A DNA stretch of 60,564 bases from LW40-45 sp048883105 (GCA_048883105.1 JBHLQY010000002.1:1-60564); one strand, 5' to 3'; numbered from the stretch's first letter, positions 1 to 9,514 are shown. The notes: generated from the sequence alone by a model not told the origin. Numbers and translations: made by a program.

Positions 1-338
1 ATCCTCCCCCAATTATTATTATCTTATAAATCCTTTTTTTTTTTATTTTTACCTTTTTTGAAAGTCTTATTCACATTTATTTTGCAAATATTATATAAAA
101 TCAGAGGTATTTAATTTTTAATAACACTAACAAATACTTATTACAATTATTATTAAGAGACTGTAAAAATTTTTTTAAAAATTATGTGATAAATGTGCCT
201 ATAGAGAGGGTCGAGTCGAAGAACCAAAAAGATTTATTTTAATAATTATATTCGCATAACATTTTGTTTTATAATATCCAAATAATATAAGATTATTTAT
301 TTTGATCGCTACAAATAAAGCTAGAGTTGATACAATAA
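1..338. other. Intergenic region without a recognised gene
   Basis: This is very AT-rich sequence with no convincing reading frame. It contains an 11-nt T run (about 34-44) that could end an upstream plus-strand transcript entering from the left. A small island of higher GC lies at about 196-225 in otherwise A/T-only surroundings. It does not fold into a tRNA that I can draw, and it has no clear C/D box pair. The last 60 bases presumably hold the promoter of the gene at 339. Confidence 0.5.
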
Positions 339-908
339 ATGATTTATCCTCTCCTAAGTTATTTTAACAATGTATCTGGACCAAGGATTTTATTAAAAGC
401 CCCCGAGCTAAGGACATCTATTCATCTAGATCACATTCCTCTTCTTATGGATCTCTACAGAGAAGGCTTTTTTATTCATGAATTTGGTCCTATAAGAACT
501 ATTAACCTGCTTTTTGAAATTTATAGCCCTTTGGCAAGAGGAAATGTGGAATTTATCATGGTAAGTCTTATCTGTTTTGAAAAACAATATAATTTAAGCT
601 CGTTTAAAGAAATAATGGAGTTTTTCGTGATTGAACTTCAAAATATTCCTGAAGTTTATAAAGGATTTCACTGTGAATCTGAAAAATTTGGAGCTAAAGA
701 AAAGTATTATGAAATCGTAAATCTTTTCCATTCATTTAATCAATCTTTACCAAAAGAAAAAGCCATAATCGAACAGAATGCAAATAAAATTTTTACCTAT
801 GGACTCTCAAAAACGGGAAAAAATAATATATTAAAATGTCTGCAAAAGAATTTATTACAAGCTAAATTTGGAAATAATAGAAATCCTTCTATATTAGGAA
901 AGTTCTAA
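339..908 (+). CDS. Longin-like domain protein with truncated Arf-like GTPase tail
   Basis: The protein is 189 aa. Residues 1 to about 130 look like a longin-type alpha/beta domain (start MIYPLLSYFNNVSGPRILL), a type I associate with Asgard small GTPases. After a short linker, the C-terminus reads FTYGLSKTGKNNILKCL, which has the shape of a P-loop (GxxxxGK) but with Asn in place of the essential Ser/Thr. It then ends at NPSILGKF, which resembles the switch I segment of Arf proteins. No WDxGGQ, NKxD or later G-motif follows in any frame before porG. I read it as a longin-GTPase fusion that lost most of its G domain. It could instead be a working longin protein with a vestigial tail. A 10-nt T run directly follows the stop. 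The domain assignment is by eye. Confidence 0.55.
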   Translation: MIYPLLSYFNNVSGPRILLKAPELRTSIHLDHIPLLMDLYREGFFIHEFGPIRTINLLFEIYSPLARGNVEFIMVSLICFEKQYNLSSFKEIMEFFVIELQNIPEVYKGFHCESEKFGAKEKYYEIVNLFHSFNQSLPKEKAIIEQNANKIFTYGLSKTGKNNILKCLQKNLLQAKFGNNRNPSILGKF

Positions 909-918
909 TTTTTTTTTT
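909..918 (+). terminator. T-run terminator after the longin gene
   Basis: Ten consecutive T residues begin directly after the stop codon at 906-908. This matches the U-tract type of archaeal terminator. No stem-loop is obvious. Confidence 0.5.
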
Positions 919-1072
919 AATGTTTTCTTTCAGAAAATTTCTTTATTATTTTTCGAAAATAGAGAGACAAAATAAGTCTAATAACCTCTTTTACCACTCG
1001 AAATATTATCCAAAATAAAGAAAAGTTTTTAATTATAAAATATATTTCATATTAAAAAGTAATATCTCAGTG

Positions 1073-1082
1073 TATTATACTT
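1073..1082 (+). promoter_or_regulatory. TATA-like element of porG
   Basis: The sequence TATTATACTT is centred about 26-27 nt before the porG ATG. This is the spacing expected for a leaderless archaeal transcript. No Shine-Dalgarno sequence is visible before the ATG, which agrees with that reading. Confidence 0.45.
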
Positions 1083-1103
1083 AAATCAGCAAGATTCTTT
1101 TCA

Positions 1104-1679
1104 ATGGACGTTATTAATATTGTAATTCACGGTCGAGGTGGGCAAGGTGCAGTTACTGCGTGCGAAATTATTGCAGAAGCAGCTTTTTTAGGAGGAGAAT
1201 TTGCTGATGTTCACGCATATCCTTCTTTTGGAGCTGAGAGGAGGGGAGCGCCTGTCCAAGCGTTTGCTAAACTTTCTAAAAAAGAAAAAATATGGGATCG
1301 TGCTCAAATAGAAGCTCCAGATATTATAATTGCTCTTGATGAGACTGTATTAAATCAAACAATTACTTCTTCTTTAAAAAAAGACGGAATTTTTATTATA
1401 AATTCTGAAAAAGAACCGAAATATTTTGCAGATAAATATAACCTATCTAACATTAGGATTATTGTTGCTGATATAAATAAATTGGCTTTAGAGAAAGGCT
1501 TAATCATTGATGGAGCGCCAATAGTTAATACTCCAATTTTAGGTTTACTTTCTAAATCTCTAACTGGCTTAAGTTTAGATAATTTAAATAAAGTTGTTCA
1601 AAAAAGAATGAACAAAAATTTAGCTAGATTAAACATTGAACTGATTGAAGAAGGATATAAATTAGCAAAAATTTTGTAA
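1104..1679 (+). CDS. porG: 2-oxoacid:ferredoxin oxidoreductase, gamma subunit
   Basis: The protein is 191 aa, the normal length for the gamma subunit of pyruvate (2-oxoacid):ferredoxin oxidoreductase. It opens with IVIHGRGGQGAVTACEIIA, the family's N-terminal glycine-rich motif, followed by YPSFGAERRGAPVQAF, which is highly conserved in PorG. The gamma subunit is part of the cytoplasmic complex that converts pyruvate and CoA to acetyl-CoA, CO2 and reduced ferredoxin. The delta, alpha and beta genes lie about 5.2 kb downstream on the same strand, beyond a histidine kinase gene on the other strand. This subunit must therefore have its own promoter. Pyruvate as substrate is inferred, since related oxoacid enzymes share these motifs. 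Confidence 0.92.
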   Translation: MDVINIVIHGRGGQGAVTACEIIAEAAFLGGEFADVHAYPSFGAERRGAPVQAFAKLSKKEKIWDRAQIEAPDIIIALDETVLNQTITSSLKKDGIFIINSEKEPKYFADKYNLSNIRIIVADINKLALEKGLIIDGAPIVNTPILGLLSKSLTGLSLDNLNKVVQKRMNKNLARLNIELIEEGYKLAKIL

Positions 1680-1701
1680 ATGTTTCTTGATACATTTTAA
1701 C

Positions 1702-4700
1702 TTAAATGATAGGGAGTCTAACATTAAATATACACCCTCTATTCCTTCCAGTAGATTCCACCCAAATTTTTCCGCCATGTAGATCAACTATTTGTTTGGT
1801 GATATATAATCCAAGACCAGAACCTTCCATGTCGACATATTCTAAGCCCTCCCCGTATCTTTCGATTTTACCAAATCTGGTAAATATCCTTTTCATTTCT
1901 TCTTCAGTAAATCCTACTCCTGTATCGCTAACCGAAAATATTGCCCAATTGCCATATTTCTCTAAAGCTAAACTTACTCTACCTTTAGGAGGAGAATTCT
2001 TTATAGCATTCGATAATAAATTTGTAATTACTTGTTCCATTCTACTACTATCAATTTCTAAATATAAATCGTCAGGGACTACTAAATTTAGGTTAATATC
2101 TCGTTTTTTTATTAAATATTTCATATCGCTAACGGTATCTTTAATCATTTCACCCAAATTGGTCATTTGTTTCTTTAGTTCGAATTTTTCGTATTCAATT
2201 CGAGTTATATCAAGTAAATTTTCAACCAATTTAGCTAAACGCTTACCTCCCTTCTCAATCATTTCTAATATTTCTAATTGTTCCTTATCAAATTTATACG
2301 AGTGTAGAAGATATTCAGAACCACCTAACACAGGAATTAAAGGCGTTTTTAATTCGTGTGATACTCTCGAGATAAGCTCCTTTCTAATATGATCTAACTC
2401 TTTTAGTTTTTCTACTTCCTCCTTAACCAGAAGCTCAGCTTTTTTACGTTCCGTGATATCATACCCCATAACTTGGATAAATGTCTTATTACCTAATTTG
2501 ATGCTTGTAGACATAATATTTGCCCAAAATAAAGTCCCATCTTTCTTATATAATTTAACATCAATAGGGGGTAGTGATTGTCCTTTAAAAAATAATTTCA
2601 ATCGTTTAGCAAATAATGGTACAAATTCTGGATGAACGATTGAAAGATTGTAGAGTGATCTACCGATTAATTCTTCCTTTTTATATCCAATAATTTCTTC
2701 AGATGCAGGATTACAGTCCCTAACGATATTATTATAATCTATCAATATTATCGCAAAAGGGGAATTTTCAAAAAGATGACGATATCTTTCTTCCGAACGC
2801 TTTAACCTTTGCTCCAATTTGAATCTCTCACTGATATCAGCGACAGTTCCTTCAATTCTTATTGGTTTTCCGTTTTCATCTCTGATTAAATGAGAATCCA
2901 CTCGTAAAGCTACATCTAAATTATACCTATTTTTACCCTGAGCGATGAAATCATCAATAATATTGTGTTCTAATAATTCTTTAACAAATTTCTTTCGATC
3001 TTCATCGGTTTTCCAAAAATCTAAAGTGTTCATTTCATTTATATTTATAGATTCATCATATCCCATTATTTTCCTAAATGCTGGATTAATATTTAGTATT
3101 GAACCATCCCAAGCTATTTGATAAAAGCCTAAATCTAACTCATCAATCATTTTTCTGTACTTTTCTTCTGAGTCCTTTAATTTTTCTTCTGCTTTTTTTT
3201 TATCGGTAATGTCTATTAGTATAATGAGGTCTGCGGGTCTGTTTTGATATGTTATCGTTTTCGAATAATTTTCCACCCATCGAACCTCTCCCGTCTTTTT
3301 AATGATTTTAAGAACATATTGATTTATAACATCTTCTAAACCTTTCTGCTTTTTACTAGCTTGTTTAAAAACTACTTTTTGATAATCTGGGTGGATTATG
3401 TTTATATATTCTTCAGGATTCCAGCGTTTCATTTCCTCAATTGAGTATCCGCATAATTCCGAGAGATGTTGATTAGCATATTTAACTAAATTATCTTGAA
3501 GAATACAAATACCTAGGAGAGATTGTTCGGTAATTGTTCTAAACTTTCCTTCTGATTCCTTTAATTTCTTTTCTGCGTCTCTTTTTTCTGTGACATCTCT
3601 CAGAAAACCGCTGAAACCGACTTTATCTCCATTAAAATCATATCTTAAATAGACTGAAGATTCACCATATATTATCCTTCCATCTTTACTAATAATTTCG
3701 TATTGAAGGCTTTTTTCTGGGATTCCAGTATTATATACATCGTTAAATACTTCAAATGTTCTTTTACTATTCTCTTCAGACATGTAATTACTAAAATTCG
3801 TTCCCATTGCCTCTTCTCGAGTATAACCTGTCATTTCGCATAAAGCGTCGTTGAAAAAAGTAAAGCTCCCCTTTAAATCGACTTCAAAATAACCCTCTTT
3901 AATGCTCTCAATAATATTTCTATATTTTTCTTCGGATTCTCTTAATTTTTGCTCAGCATTTTTGCGTTCAGTAATATCTACAAAAACTTCTTGAACAGCA
4001 GGTTTTCCATTAAAAGTTAAGATTGTAGCATACATCTCTACGGTTCGAACAATTCCATCCTTTCGAATTACACGAAATTCATAATGTGAAGGCACTTTCT
4101 TTCCATTTAAACGTTCCATATGACGATTTGAAACTAATTCTCTATCATCATGGTATATTAAATTTATAACTTCTTCCGAAGACAAAGATAATAATTCTTC
4201 AATATTATATCCTAAGATCTCTGATAAGGCTTTATTAGCAAATATTATTCTAAGATCTTGCAGAATGCAAATTCCTTGTAATGATTTTTCCACAAGAATT
4301 CGATATTTTTCTTCGGATTCTTTTAAGCTTTGTTCGGCAGCTTTCCGATGCGTAATATTTCTTGAAACTATTTGGATAAGCATTTCATTCTCCAATTTAA
4401 CCAAAGAAACATAAGATTCCACTATAACTTTTTTGCCTCTTTTATCCACATATTCAAATTCTATAGGATAATTAATTTCGCCCTTTTTTATCTTCTCAAA
4501 CATCTCAATTAAGTTGGGTATTTTATTTCTTGGCATAGTATATAGGTCAATAAAATTCTTACCTACTATTTCTTTTCTATCTAACTCAATAAGAAGTTCA
4601 GTCTCTTTATTACAATCAATAATAATTCCATTTTTATCTAACAATACTATTGAATTAGGTGAAGTTTCAACTAAAATTCTATATTTTTCTTCAGATTCTT

Positions 4701-6597
4701 TTAAATCTTGTTCAGCTTTTTTCTTCTTTGTTATATCCTGTATTAAAATTTGTATTAAGGTTTCATTTTCTATTTCTATTAAAGAGGCATGTAAACTTAG
4801 CCATTTAATATCCCCGATTGATCTATATATTGGAAATTCAACAGCCTCTATAATCTCACCCTTAATTATGGTATAGAATAACTCTTTGAATATCGGCGAA
4901 AGATGTTTGTTTCTATCGGTTAATGAAACAATCTCTGTGAAATTTTTCCCAATTAAATCTTCTTTAGTATGGATAGAAAGAAACTTATTTACCGCAGTAT
5001 TGCAATCTATTAAATTTCCTTTTAAATCTAATAATCCTATGAAATATGGAGAACGTTCGAATAAATGCCGGTATTTTAATTCAGAATCTTTTAATTTTAG
5101 TTCTGCTCGTTTCCGATCGGTAATATTGCGAACAATTCCTTGAATAACTTTATTTTCACCTAGGTTAAAGATACTTGATGAAACTTCGGCAGGAAATATA
5201 ACACCGTTCTTTTTTTTAAAATTAATCTCAAATCTTACAAAACCTTTTTGCGAAATTTCTTCAAAAGCTTTTTTAGACATTGAAAGGGCTTCGTTTGGAT
5301 GTATCTCAGCTATTTTGAGGGATAGCATCTCTGATTTTGTATAACCAAATAGATCTAATACTTTTTGATTTACATCTATAATATTACCCTCTAAATCATG
5401 AATGAAGATGGCATCATTCGAACCTTGAAAAAGGTTGCTATATTTTTCTTCAGATTCTCTTAACTTTTGTTCACTTTTTATTCTTTCTGAAATATCAATA
5501 AATACACCCTCTATTGTCCCTTTTTCTTGATTAATTTCACCAGAAATAGATATTTCCTTTCTATTTCCATCTTTATCAACCAATTCTGCCTCAAAACCAG
5601 ATTTTACACCATATTCTCTTAATTGCCTGATGAATTCTACCCTATCTTCATAATTAAAAAGTTTTATAGCAGTACTATTATTCATCAAATCCTCGGCATT
5701 TTCATAGCCTGCAATTTTAGCAGCAGTATCGTTTGCTCTAATAAATTTACCATCTTCTATTCTTGAAGTCCATAAACCTGCAAGAGCATTTTCGTATAAA
5801 TTTCGAAATTTGTTTTCGGATTCTTTTATTTTTTGTTCTGCAAACTTGCGTTCAGTGATATCTTTAATTAAAGCACCTATTTTTGTAGGATTTCCCTGCT
5901 CATCCTTGATTAACCATCCTGTTAGTGATATAGGAAATATCGTTCCATCTTTTCTTATATATTCCTTTTCAAACGTTCCTTGTCCCTCAAACATGAAATT
6001 TTTAATTGCCTCTGCTTCAGCCTCGTGCCATTTCTTCGGAGTGATTAATTGGAAATTCATGCTTTTAAGTTCTTCTAATGTATAACCAAGCATGTCTTGA
6101 TAAGCTTTATTGGCATTAAGAAATTTACCATCCAGTGTAGTAGTTACAATACCATCTGGGCTTGATTTAAATAGATTTTTATATCTTTCTTCACTCTCTC
6201 TTAAGGCATTTTCAAATTTCTTGCGCTTGGTAATGTCTCTTGCAATTGTAAGGATTTTTCTTTTTCCCTCTTGGTCATTAAACACTTTACTCTTAACATG
6301 AATCCATCCATAAAAACCCTTTTTATTTCTCATTCTTAATTCTCCCGTATATTCACCAACTTCAAAAGCTTTTTGTATGGCTTTTTTAGCACCTTCTCTC
6401 TCATCTGGATGAACCAAATCTAACGCTGGTTTACCTATTAAATCTTCTCTTTCATAACCAGTTAATTTCAAATGAGTTTTCTCGTTAATAAATTCATATT
6501 CAGATTTTTCGTTAAGAACAGCAATCAAATCGTTAGCATTTTCTAGAATGAGACGATATTCCTCTTCAGTTTTTTTTTTTCTAATATCTTCATTCAA
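1702..6597 (-). CDS. Soluble hybrid-less sensor histidine kinase with 11 PAS domains
   Basis: The protein is 1631 aa with no transmembrane segment and no signal peptide, so it should be a cytoplasmic sensor. I count 11 consecutive PAS units of about 125 aa, each starting with a variant of ESEEKYR and ending with a variant of DITERKKAE. A HisKA dimerisation domain follows, with phospho-acceptor His in SHELKTP (about H1414). The HATPase_c domain then has an N box (NLLSNA, about 1526), G1 (DTGVG, about 1558) and G2 (GSGLGL, about 1592). There is no receiver domain and no response regulator gene nearby, so the output partner is unknown. Units 7 and 9 (both with GICILQD) and units 5 and 6 resemble each other more than their neighbours, which suggests internal duplication. 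The gene sits between porG and porDAB on the opposite strand, so control of or response to redox metabolism is possible but unproven. Confidence 0.93.
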   Translation of the reverse strand: MNEDIRKKKTEEEYRLILENANDLIAVLNEKSEYEFINEKTHLKLTGYEREDLIGKPALDLVHPDEREGAKKAIQKAFEVGEYTGELRMRNKKGFYGWIHVKSKVFNDQEGKRKILTIARDITKRKKFENALRESEERYKNLFKSSPDGIVTTTLDGKFLNANKAYQDMLGYTLEELKSMNFQLITPKKWHEAEAEAIKNFMFEGQGTFEKEYIRKDGTIFPISLTGWLIKDEQGNPTKIGALIKDITERKFAEQKIKESENKFRNLYENALAGLWTSRIEDGKFIRANDTAAKIAGYENAEDLMNNSTAIKLFNYEDRVEFIRQLREYGVKSGFEAELVDKDGNRKEISISGEINQEKGTIEGVFIDISERIKSEQKLRESEEKYSNLFQGSNDAIFIHDLEGNIIDVNQKVLDLFGYTKSEMLSLKIAEIHPNEALSMSKKAFEEISQKGFVRFEINFKKKNGVIFPAEVSSSIFNLGENKVIQGIVRNITDRKRAELKLKDSELKYRHLFERSPYFIGLLDLKGNLIDCNTAVNKFLSIHTKEDLIGKNFTEIVSLTDRNKHLSPIFKELFYTIIKGEIIEAVEFPIYRSIGDIKWLSLHASLIEIENETLIQILIQDITKKKKAEQDLKESEEKYRILVETSPNSIVLLDKNGIIIDCNKETELLIELDRKEIVGKNFIDLYTMPRNKIPNLIEMFEKIKKGEINYPIEFEYVDKRGKKVIVESYVSLVKLENEMLIQIVSRNITHRKAAEQSLKESEEKYRILVEKSLQGICILQDLRIIFANKALSEILGYNIEELLSLSSEEVINLIYHDDRELVSNRHMERLNGKKVPSHYEFRVIRKDGIVRTVEMYATILTFNGKPAVQEVFVDITERKNAEQKLRESEEKYRNIIESIKEGYFEVDLKGSFTFFNDALCEMTGYTREEAMGTNFSNYMSEENSKRTFEVFNDVYNTGIPEKSLQYEIISKDGRIIYGESSVYLRYDFNGDKVGFSGFLRDVTEKRDAEKKLKESEGKFRTITEQSLLGICILQDNLVKYANQHLSELCGYSIEEMKRWNPEEYINIIHPDYQKVVFKQASKKQKGLEDVINQYVLKIIKKTGEVRWVENYSKTITYQNRPADLIILIDITDKKKAEEKLKDSEEKYRKMIDELDLGFYQIAWDGSILNINPAFRKIMGYDESININEMNTLDFWKTDEDRKKFVKELLEHNIIDDFIAQGKNRYNLDVALRVDSHLIRDENGKPIRIEGTVADISERFKLEQRLKRSEERYRHLFENSPFAIILIDYNNIVRDCNPASEEIIGYKKEELIGRSLYNLSIVHPEFVPLFAKRLKLFFKGQSLPPIDVKLYKKDGTLFWANIMSTSIKLGNKTFIQVMGYDITERKKAELLVKEEVEKLKELDHIRKELISRVSHELKTPLIPVLGGSEYLLHSYKFDKEQLEILEMIEKGGKRLAKLVENLLDITRIEYEKFELKKQMTNLGEMIKDTVSDMKYLIKKRDINLNLVVPDDLYLEIDSSRMEQVITNLLSNAIKNSPPKGRVSLALEKYGNWAIFSVSDTGVGFTEEEMKRIFTRFGKIERYGEGLEYVDMEGSGLGLYITKQIVDLHGGKIWVESTGRNRGCIFNVRLPII
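2450..6570 (-). repeat. Tandem array of PAS-coding units
   Basis: Eleven degenerate repeats of about 375 bp each encode one PAS domain and its linker. The DNA for the linkers, which encode ESEEKYR and DITERK-type motifs, is similar from unit to unit. The array is therefore prone to unequal recombination, and units may differ in number between strains. Boundaries are approximate. Confidence 0.7.
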
Positions 6598-6852
6598 GAT
6601 TTTTTCACCATTTTCTTTTATTGATGGCTTTTAAAATTAAAAAAATTATATTTATTCTTACAATTAGTCAGAGTATTTAATTTACTCAAAAGAAATAAGG
6701 AAATATTGAATATATATTTCTTACTCTTTATCGTTATTTTTACGCACTATAACAAATAATTAAAAATTATAATTTTTTTGATTAAAATCTGGTTAAATAA
6801 TAAAGAAAAGAGTTTTATTTCAAGAGCTATTAAATAGGGTAATAGTCTAAAT

Positions 6853-7173
6853 ATGTCTAATTGTGTTATTTCTATGACAGATTCGAAAAAAGATTATCAA
6901 AAAATATTAGCCTCAGTTCAAAAACCAGTTATCGGTGAGGCTGGCAAAACAGGTACATGGAGTAGTTTAAAACCCATAATTGATGAAACAAAATGCATAC
7001 CAGTAAAAACAGGAAAACCTTCTTGTTTTAATTGTTGGCTTTATTGTCCAGATTCATGTGTTTCAAGAACTATTCCACCTAAAATCAACAATGACTATTG
7101 TAAAGGATGTGGTATATGTATGGAAGAATGTCCTGTAAAAGCGATTTCAATGAAAGAGGCGAAAGTTCTATGA
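6853..7173 (+). CDS. porD: 2-oxoacid:ferredoxin oxidoreductase, delta (ferredoxin) subunit
   Basis: The 106-aa protein is a polyferredoxin-like subunit that passes electrons from the alpha-beta catalytic core to external ferredoxin. The second [4Fe-4S] motif is canonical (CKGCGICMEECP, about residues 84-95). The first is less regular, with CFNCWLYCPDSC preceded by one further Cys about ten residues upstream. CFNCWLYCP is typical of PorD. The stop codon TGA overlaps the porA start in an ATGA arrangement, which indicates translational coupling. The gene opens a porD-porA-porB operon. Confidence 0.9.
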   Translation: MSNCVISMTDSKKDYQKILASVQKPVIGEAGKTGTWSSLKPIIDETKCIPVKTGKPSCFNCWLYCPDSCVSRTIPPKINNDYCKGCGICMEECPVKAISMKEAKVL

Positions 7174-8432
7174 TTCAAAGTGAAATATCAGCAAAAAATA
7201 AAAAAGTAGAAATCTTAACAGGAAATCATGCAGCTGCTTATGCATTTAGACAAGCAAGGGTAGGTGTCATTTCTGCCTATCCGATAACGCCTCAAAGCCC
7301 CGTTGTAGAGAAAATATCTGAATTTATTCGTGATGGGAAATTAAAAGCAAGATTTCTGATGGTTGAATCTGAACATTCTGCGGCTGCGGCTTGTTGCGCA
7401 GCTTCTGCTACAGGTTCAAGAGTGGGGACTGCGACTTCAGCACACGGTCTTATGCTAATGTATGAGCTTTTGCCGTGGGCATCAGGAACTAGATTGCCCA
7501 TTGTAATAAATTTAGCTACTAGAAGCTGTGGAGCCCCTTGGTCAGTTTGGGATGACCATTCAGATTTCATTACGGTAAGAGATGTTGGCTGGATTCAATT
7601 TATGTGCGAAGATAATCAAGAAATCTATGATACCAACATTCAGGCATTTAAAATAGCAGAAGATCCAAGAGTCTATCTACCTACAATCGTAGCTTATGAT
7701 GGCTATATTCTCTCGCATACTATGATGCCAGTATTGTTAGAAACCCAAATGGAGATTGATGAATTCTTACCTCCAATAAAACATCACATTAATTTATCAG
7801 ATCTCTCACAAGTAAAAGGAGTAGGACCGGTGACATTACCTAATGTTGTGAAGAGAAAGGAAGGAACAGCTCCAGGTTATTACGAATTTAGATACTCTTT
7901 ACAAAAGGCTTTAGAAAATTCTATTGATGTTATTATAGAGGTTCATGACGAGTTCGCAGAGAAATTTGGTAGATCTTATGGAAATGGATTGTTTAAAACA
8001 TTTAAAACGGAAGATGCTGATACAATTATTTTCTGTATGGGATCGGTTTCTTCGCAAGCGAAAACTGTTATTAAAAAACTGCGAAATGAAGGAATAAAGC
8101 TAGGCTTAGTAAGTTTAAGATTATTTAGACCTTTTCCTGTGAAATATTTAAGGGAATTTTTTAAAGGCAAAAAGAATGTTATAGTTTTTGATAGAGAAAT
8201 AGGTTATGGATACGAAGGTGTTTTATCATATGAATTAAAAGCTGCGCTCTATGGTTTAAAAGATTATCCTTTTATTAAGGGTTTTATTGTCGGATTAGGT
8301 GGAAGGGATGTAAAAAATGAACATATTATAGATGGAGTTCATAGAGCTTTAGAAGAATCTAAAAAGGGGGATATTATACATGAAACTGAATTTTTAGGAT
8401 TGAAATTAGATGAACTAGATTTTTTGGATTGA
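7170..8432 (+). CDS. porA: 2-oxoacid:ferredoxin oxidoreductase, alpha subunit
   Basis: The protein is 420 aa from the ATG that overlaps the porD stop. A longer frame from 7107 is open, but it would run through porD coding sequence, and its extra residues do not resemble PorA. The N-terminus contains VGVISAYPITPQSP, the pyrimidine/oxoacid-binding signature of PorA, and then MVESEHSAAAACCAASATGSR, both strongly conserved. With PorB it forms the TPP-dependent active site that decarboxylates the oxoacid and transfers the acyl group to CoA. A GAGG sequence just upstream can serve as ribosome binding site. The length is normal for the separate-subunit archaeal enzyme. Confidence 0.95.
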   Translation: MIQSEISAKNKKVEILTGNHAAAYAFRQARVGVISAYPITPQSPVVEKISEFIRDGKLKARFLMVESEHSAAAACCAASATGSRVGTATSAHGLMLMYELLPWASGTRLPIVINLATRSCGAPWSVWDDHSDFITVRDVGWIQFMCEDNQEIYDTNIQAFKIAEDPRVYLPTIVAYDGYILSHTMMPVLLETQMEIDEFLPPIKHHINLSDLSQVKGVGPVTLPNVVKRKEGTAPGYYEFRYSLQKALENSIDVIIEVHDEFAEKFGRSYGNGLFKTFKTEDADTIIFCMGSVSSQAKTVIKKLRNEGIKLGLVSLRLFRPFPVKYLREFFKGKKNVIVFDREIGYGYEGVLSYELKAALYGLKDYPFIKGFIVGLGGRDVKNEHIIDGVHRALEESKKGDIIHETEFLGLKLDELDFLD

Positions 8433-8445
8433 GGGGATGAGAAAT

Positions 8446-9345
8446 ATGGTAAAAGTAATGGATGTTCGAGAAGAGGAATTTATATATCCAGGCACAAGAA
8501 TGTGTGCCGGATGTGCGATGGCGCTAATTTATAGAGTTGCTCTTAAAGCTCTTGGTCCAAAAACGATACTTACGGTGCCTGCTTCGTGTCTGACAGTACT
8601 TCATGGAATGCAAGGTTTTTGTACTACTAAGCTTTCTGTACTTCATACTCCTTTTGCGACTACGGGAGCTGCTGCCTCTGGTATAGTAGCATCATTGGAA
8701 GAAAAAGGTCTGGGCGATGAAATAACTGTAGTTGCATTCGCTGGTGATGGGGGTACTACTGATATTGGTATTCAAGCACTTAGTGGAGCCGCAGAAAGAG
8801 GTACCGATTTCATTTATGCTTGTTATGATAATGAGGCGTATATGAATACAGGGGTTCAGAGGAGTGGATCAACACCTCTCGGAGCCTTCACAGCAACGAC
8901 TCCGGGGGGAAAAAAATTACCTAAAAAGAATATGCCAAAAATTCTTGAAGCTCATGGAATTCCGTATGTAGCAACTGCTAACGGTTCTTATCCTCTTGAT
9001 TTGTATGAAAAATTTCAAAAAGCCCGAGATATAAAAGGAACTAGATATATACATATTCTTTCAGCTTGCCCTCCAGGTTGGGGTTATGATCCAAAAGATT
9101 CAATCAAAGTGGGAAGATTGGCCACAGAAACGGGATTCTGGCCTTTGTACGAAGTTATTAATGGTAAATTCATCTTATCTAATATTAGTAAGAAATATTT
9201 GGATCCTTCTAATAGAAAACCTGTTGAAGAATATTTAAAAGCTCAAAAGAGATTTAGTAGAATAACTGCTGAAGAAATTATTCAGTATAAAGCATATATC
9301 GATGGTCAATGGAACGAAATCAAATTAAGATTAGAAAGTCAATGA
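8446..9345 (+). CDS. porB: 2-oxoacid:ferredoxin oxidoreductase, beta (TPP-binding) subunit
   Basis: The beta subunit binds thiamine pyrophosphate and a [4Fe-4S] cluster. Visible motifs are MCAGCAMAL near the N-terminus, the TPP motif GDGGTTDIG with the later YDNEAYMNTGVQRSG, and the conserved SACPPGWGY near the C-terminal third. The frame is open from an ATG at 8437, but that ATG touches the GAGGGG sequence at the porA stop. The ATG at 8446 has this sequence at a proper Shine-Dalgarno distance, so I prefer it. The four-base spacing to porA shows an operon. Confidence 0.94.
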   Translation: MVKVMDVREEEFIYPGTRMCAGCAMALIYRVALKALGPKTILTVPASCLTVLHGMQGFCTTKLSVLHTPFATTGAAASGIVASLEEKGLGDEITVVAFAGDGGTTDIGIQALSGAAERGTDFIYACYDNEAYMNTGVQRSGSTPLGAFTATTPGGKKLPKKNMPKILEAHGIPYVATANGSYPLDLYEKFQKARDIKGTRYIHILSACPPGWGYDPKDSIKVGRLATETGFWPLYEVINGKFILSNISKKYLDPSNRKPVEEYLKAQKRFSRITAEEIIQYKAYIDGQWNEIKLRLESQ

Positions 9346-9514
9346 TTTATTTAGCTATTTACTAAAATTATCTTATATCCTGTTTTTTCGTAAATTTTTA
9401 TGCACACATTTTTTAATTTTTAACTTCTTATATCTTCTATTCATTTAAATTAAAATTATTAAAACACCATTAGATTGATAAATTAATAACCTTTAATATA
9501 CTAAAATTAATGTC

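Noticed and set aside
186..225. Possible tRNA or C/D box RNA
   Set aside because: There is no acceptor stem, no T-loop consensus and no D box. Only base composition is unusual.
1706..6301. Several plus-strand frames opposite the histidine kinase gene
   Set aside because: They lie wholly within the PAS array on the other strand and repeat because the PAS units repeat. No domain is visible in them.
2450..6570. Possible CRISPR-like repeat array because of regular similar blocks
   Set aside because: The blocks are about 375 bp, degenerate, and coding. They are PAS domain units.
7107..7169. Upstream extension of porA
   Set aside because: It runs through the ferredoxin-coding end of porD in another frame. 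The ATG at 7170 has a ribosome site and the usual ATGA overlap.
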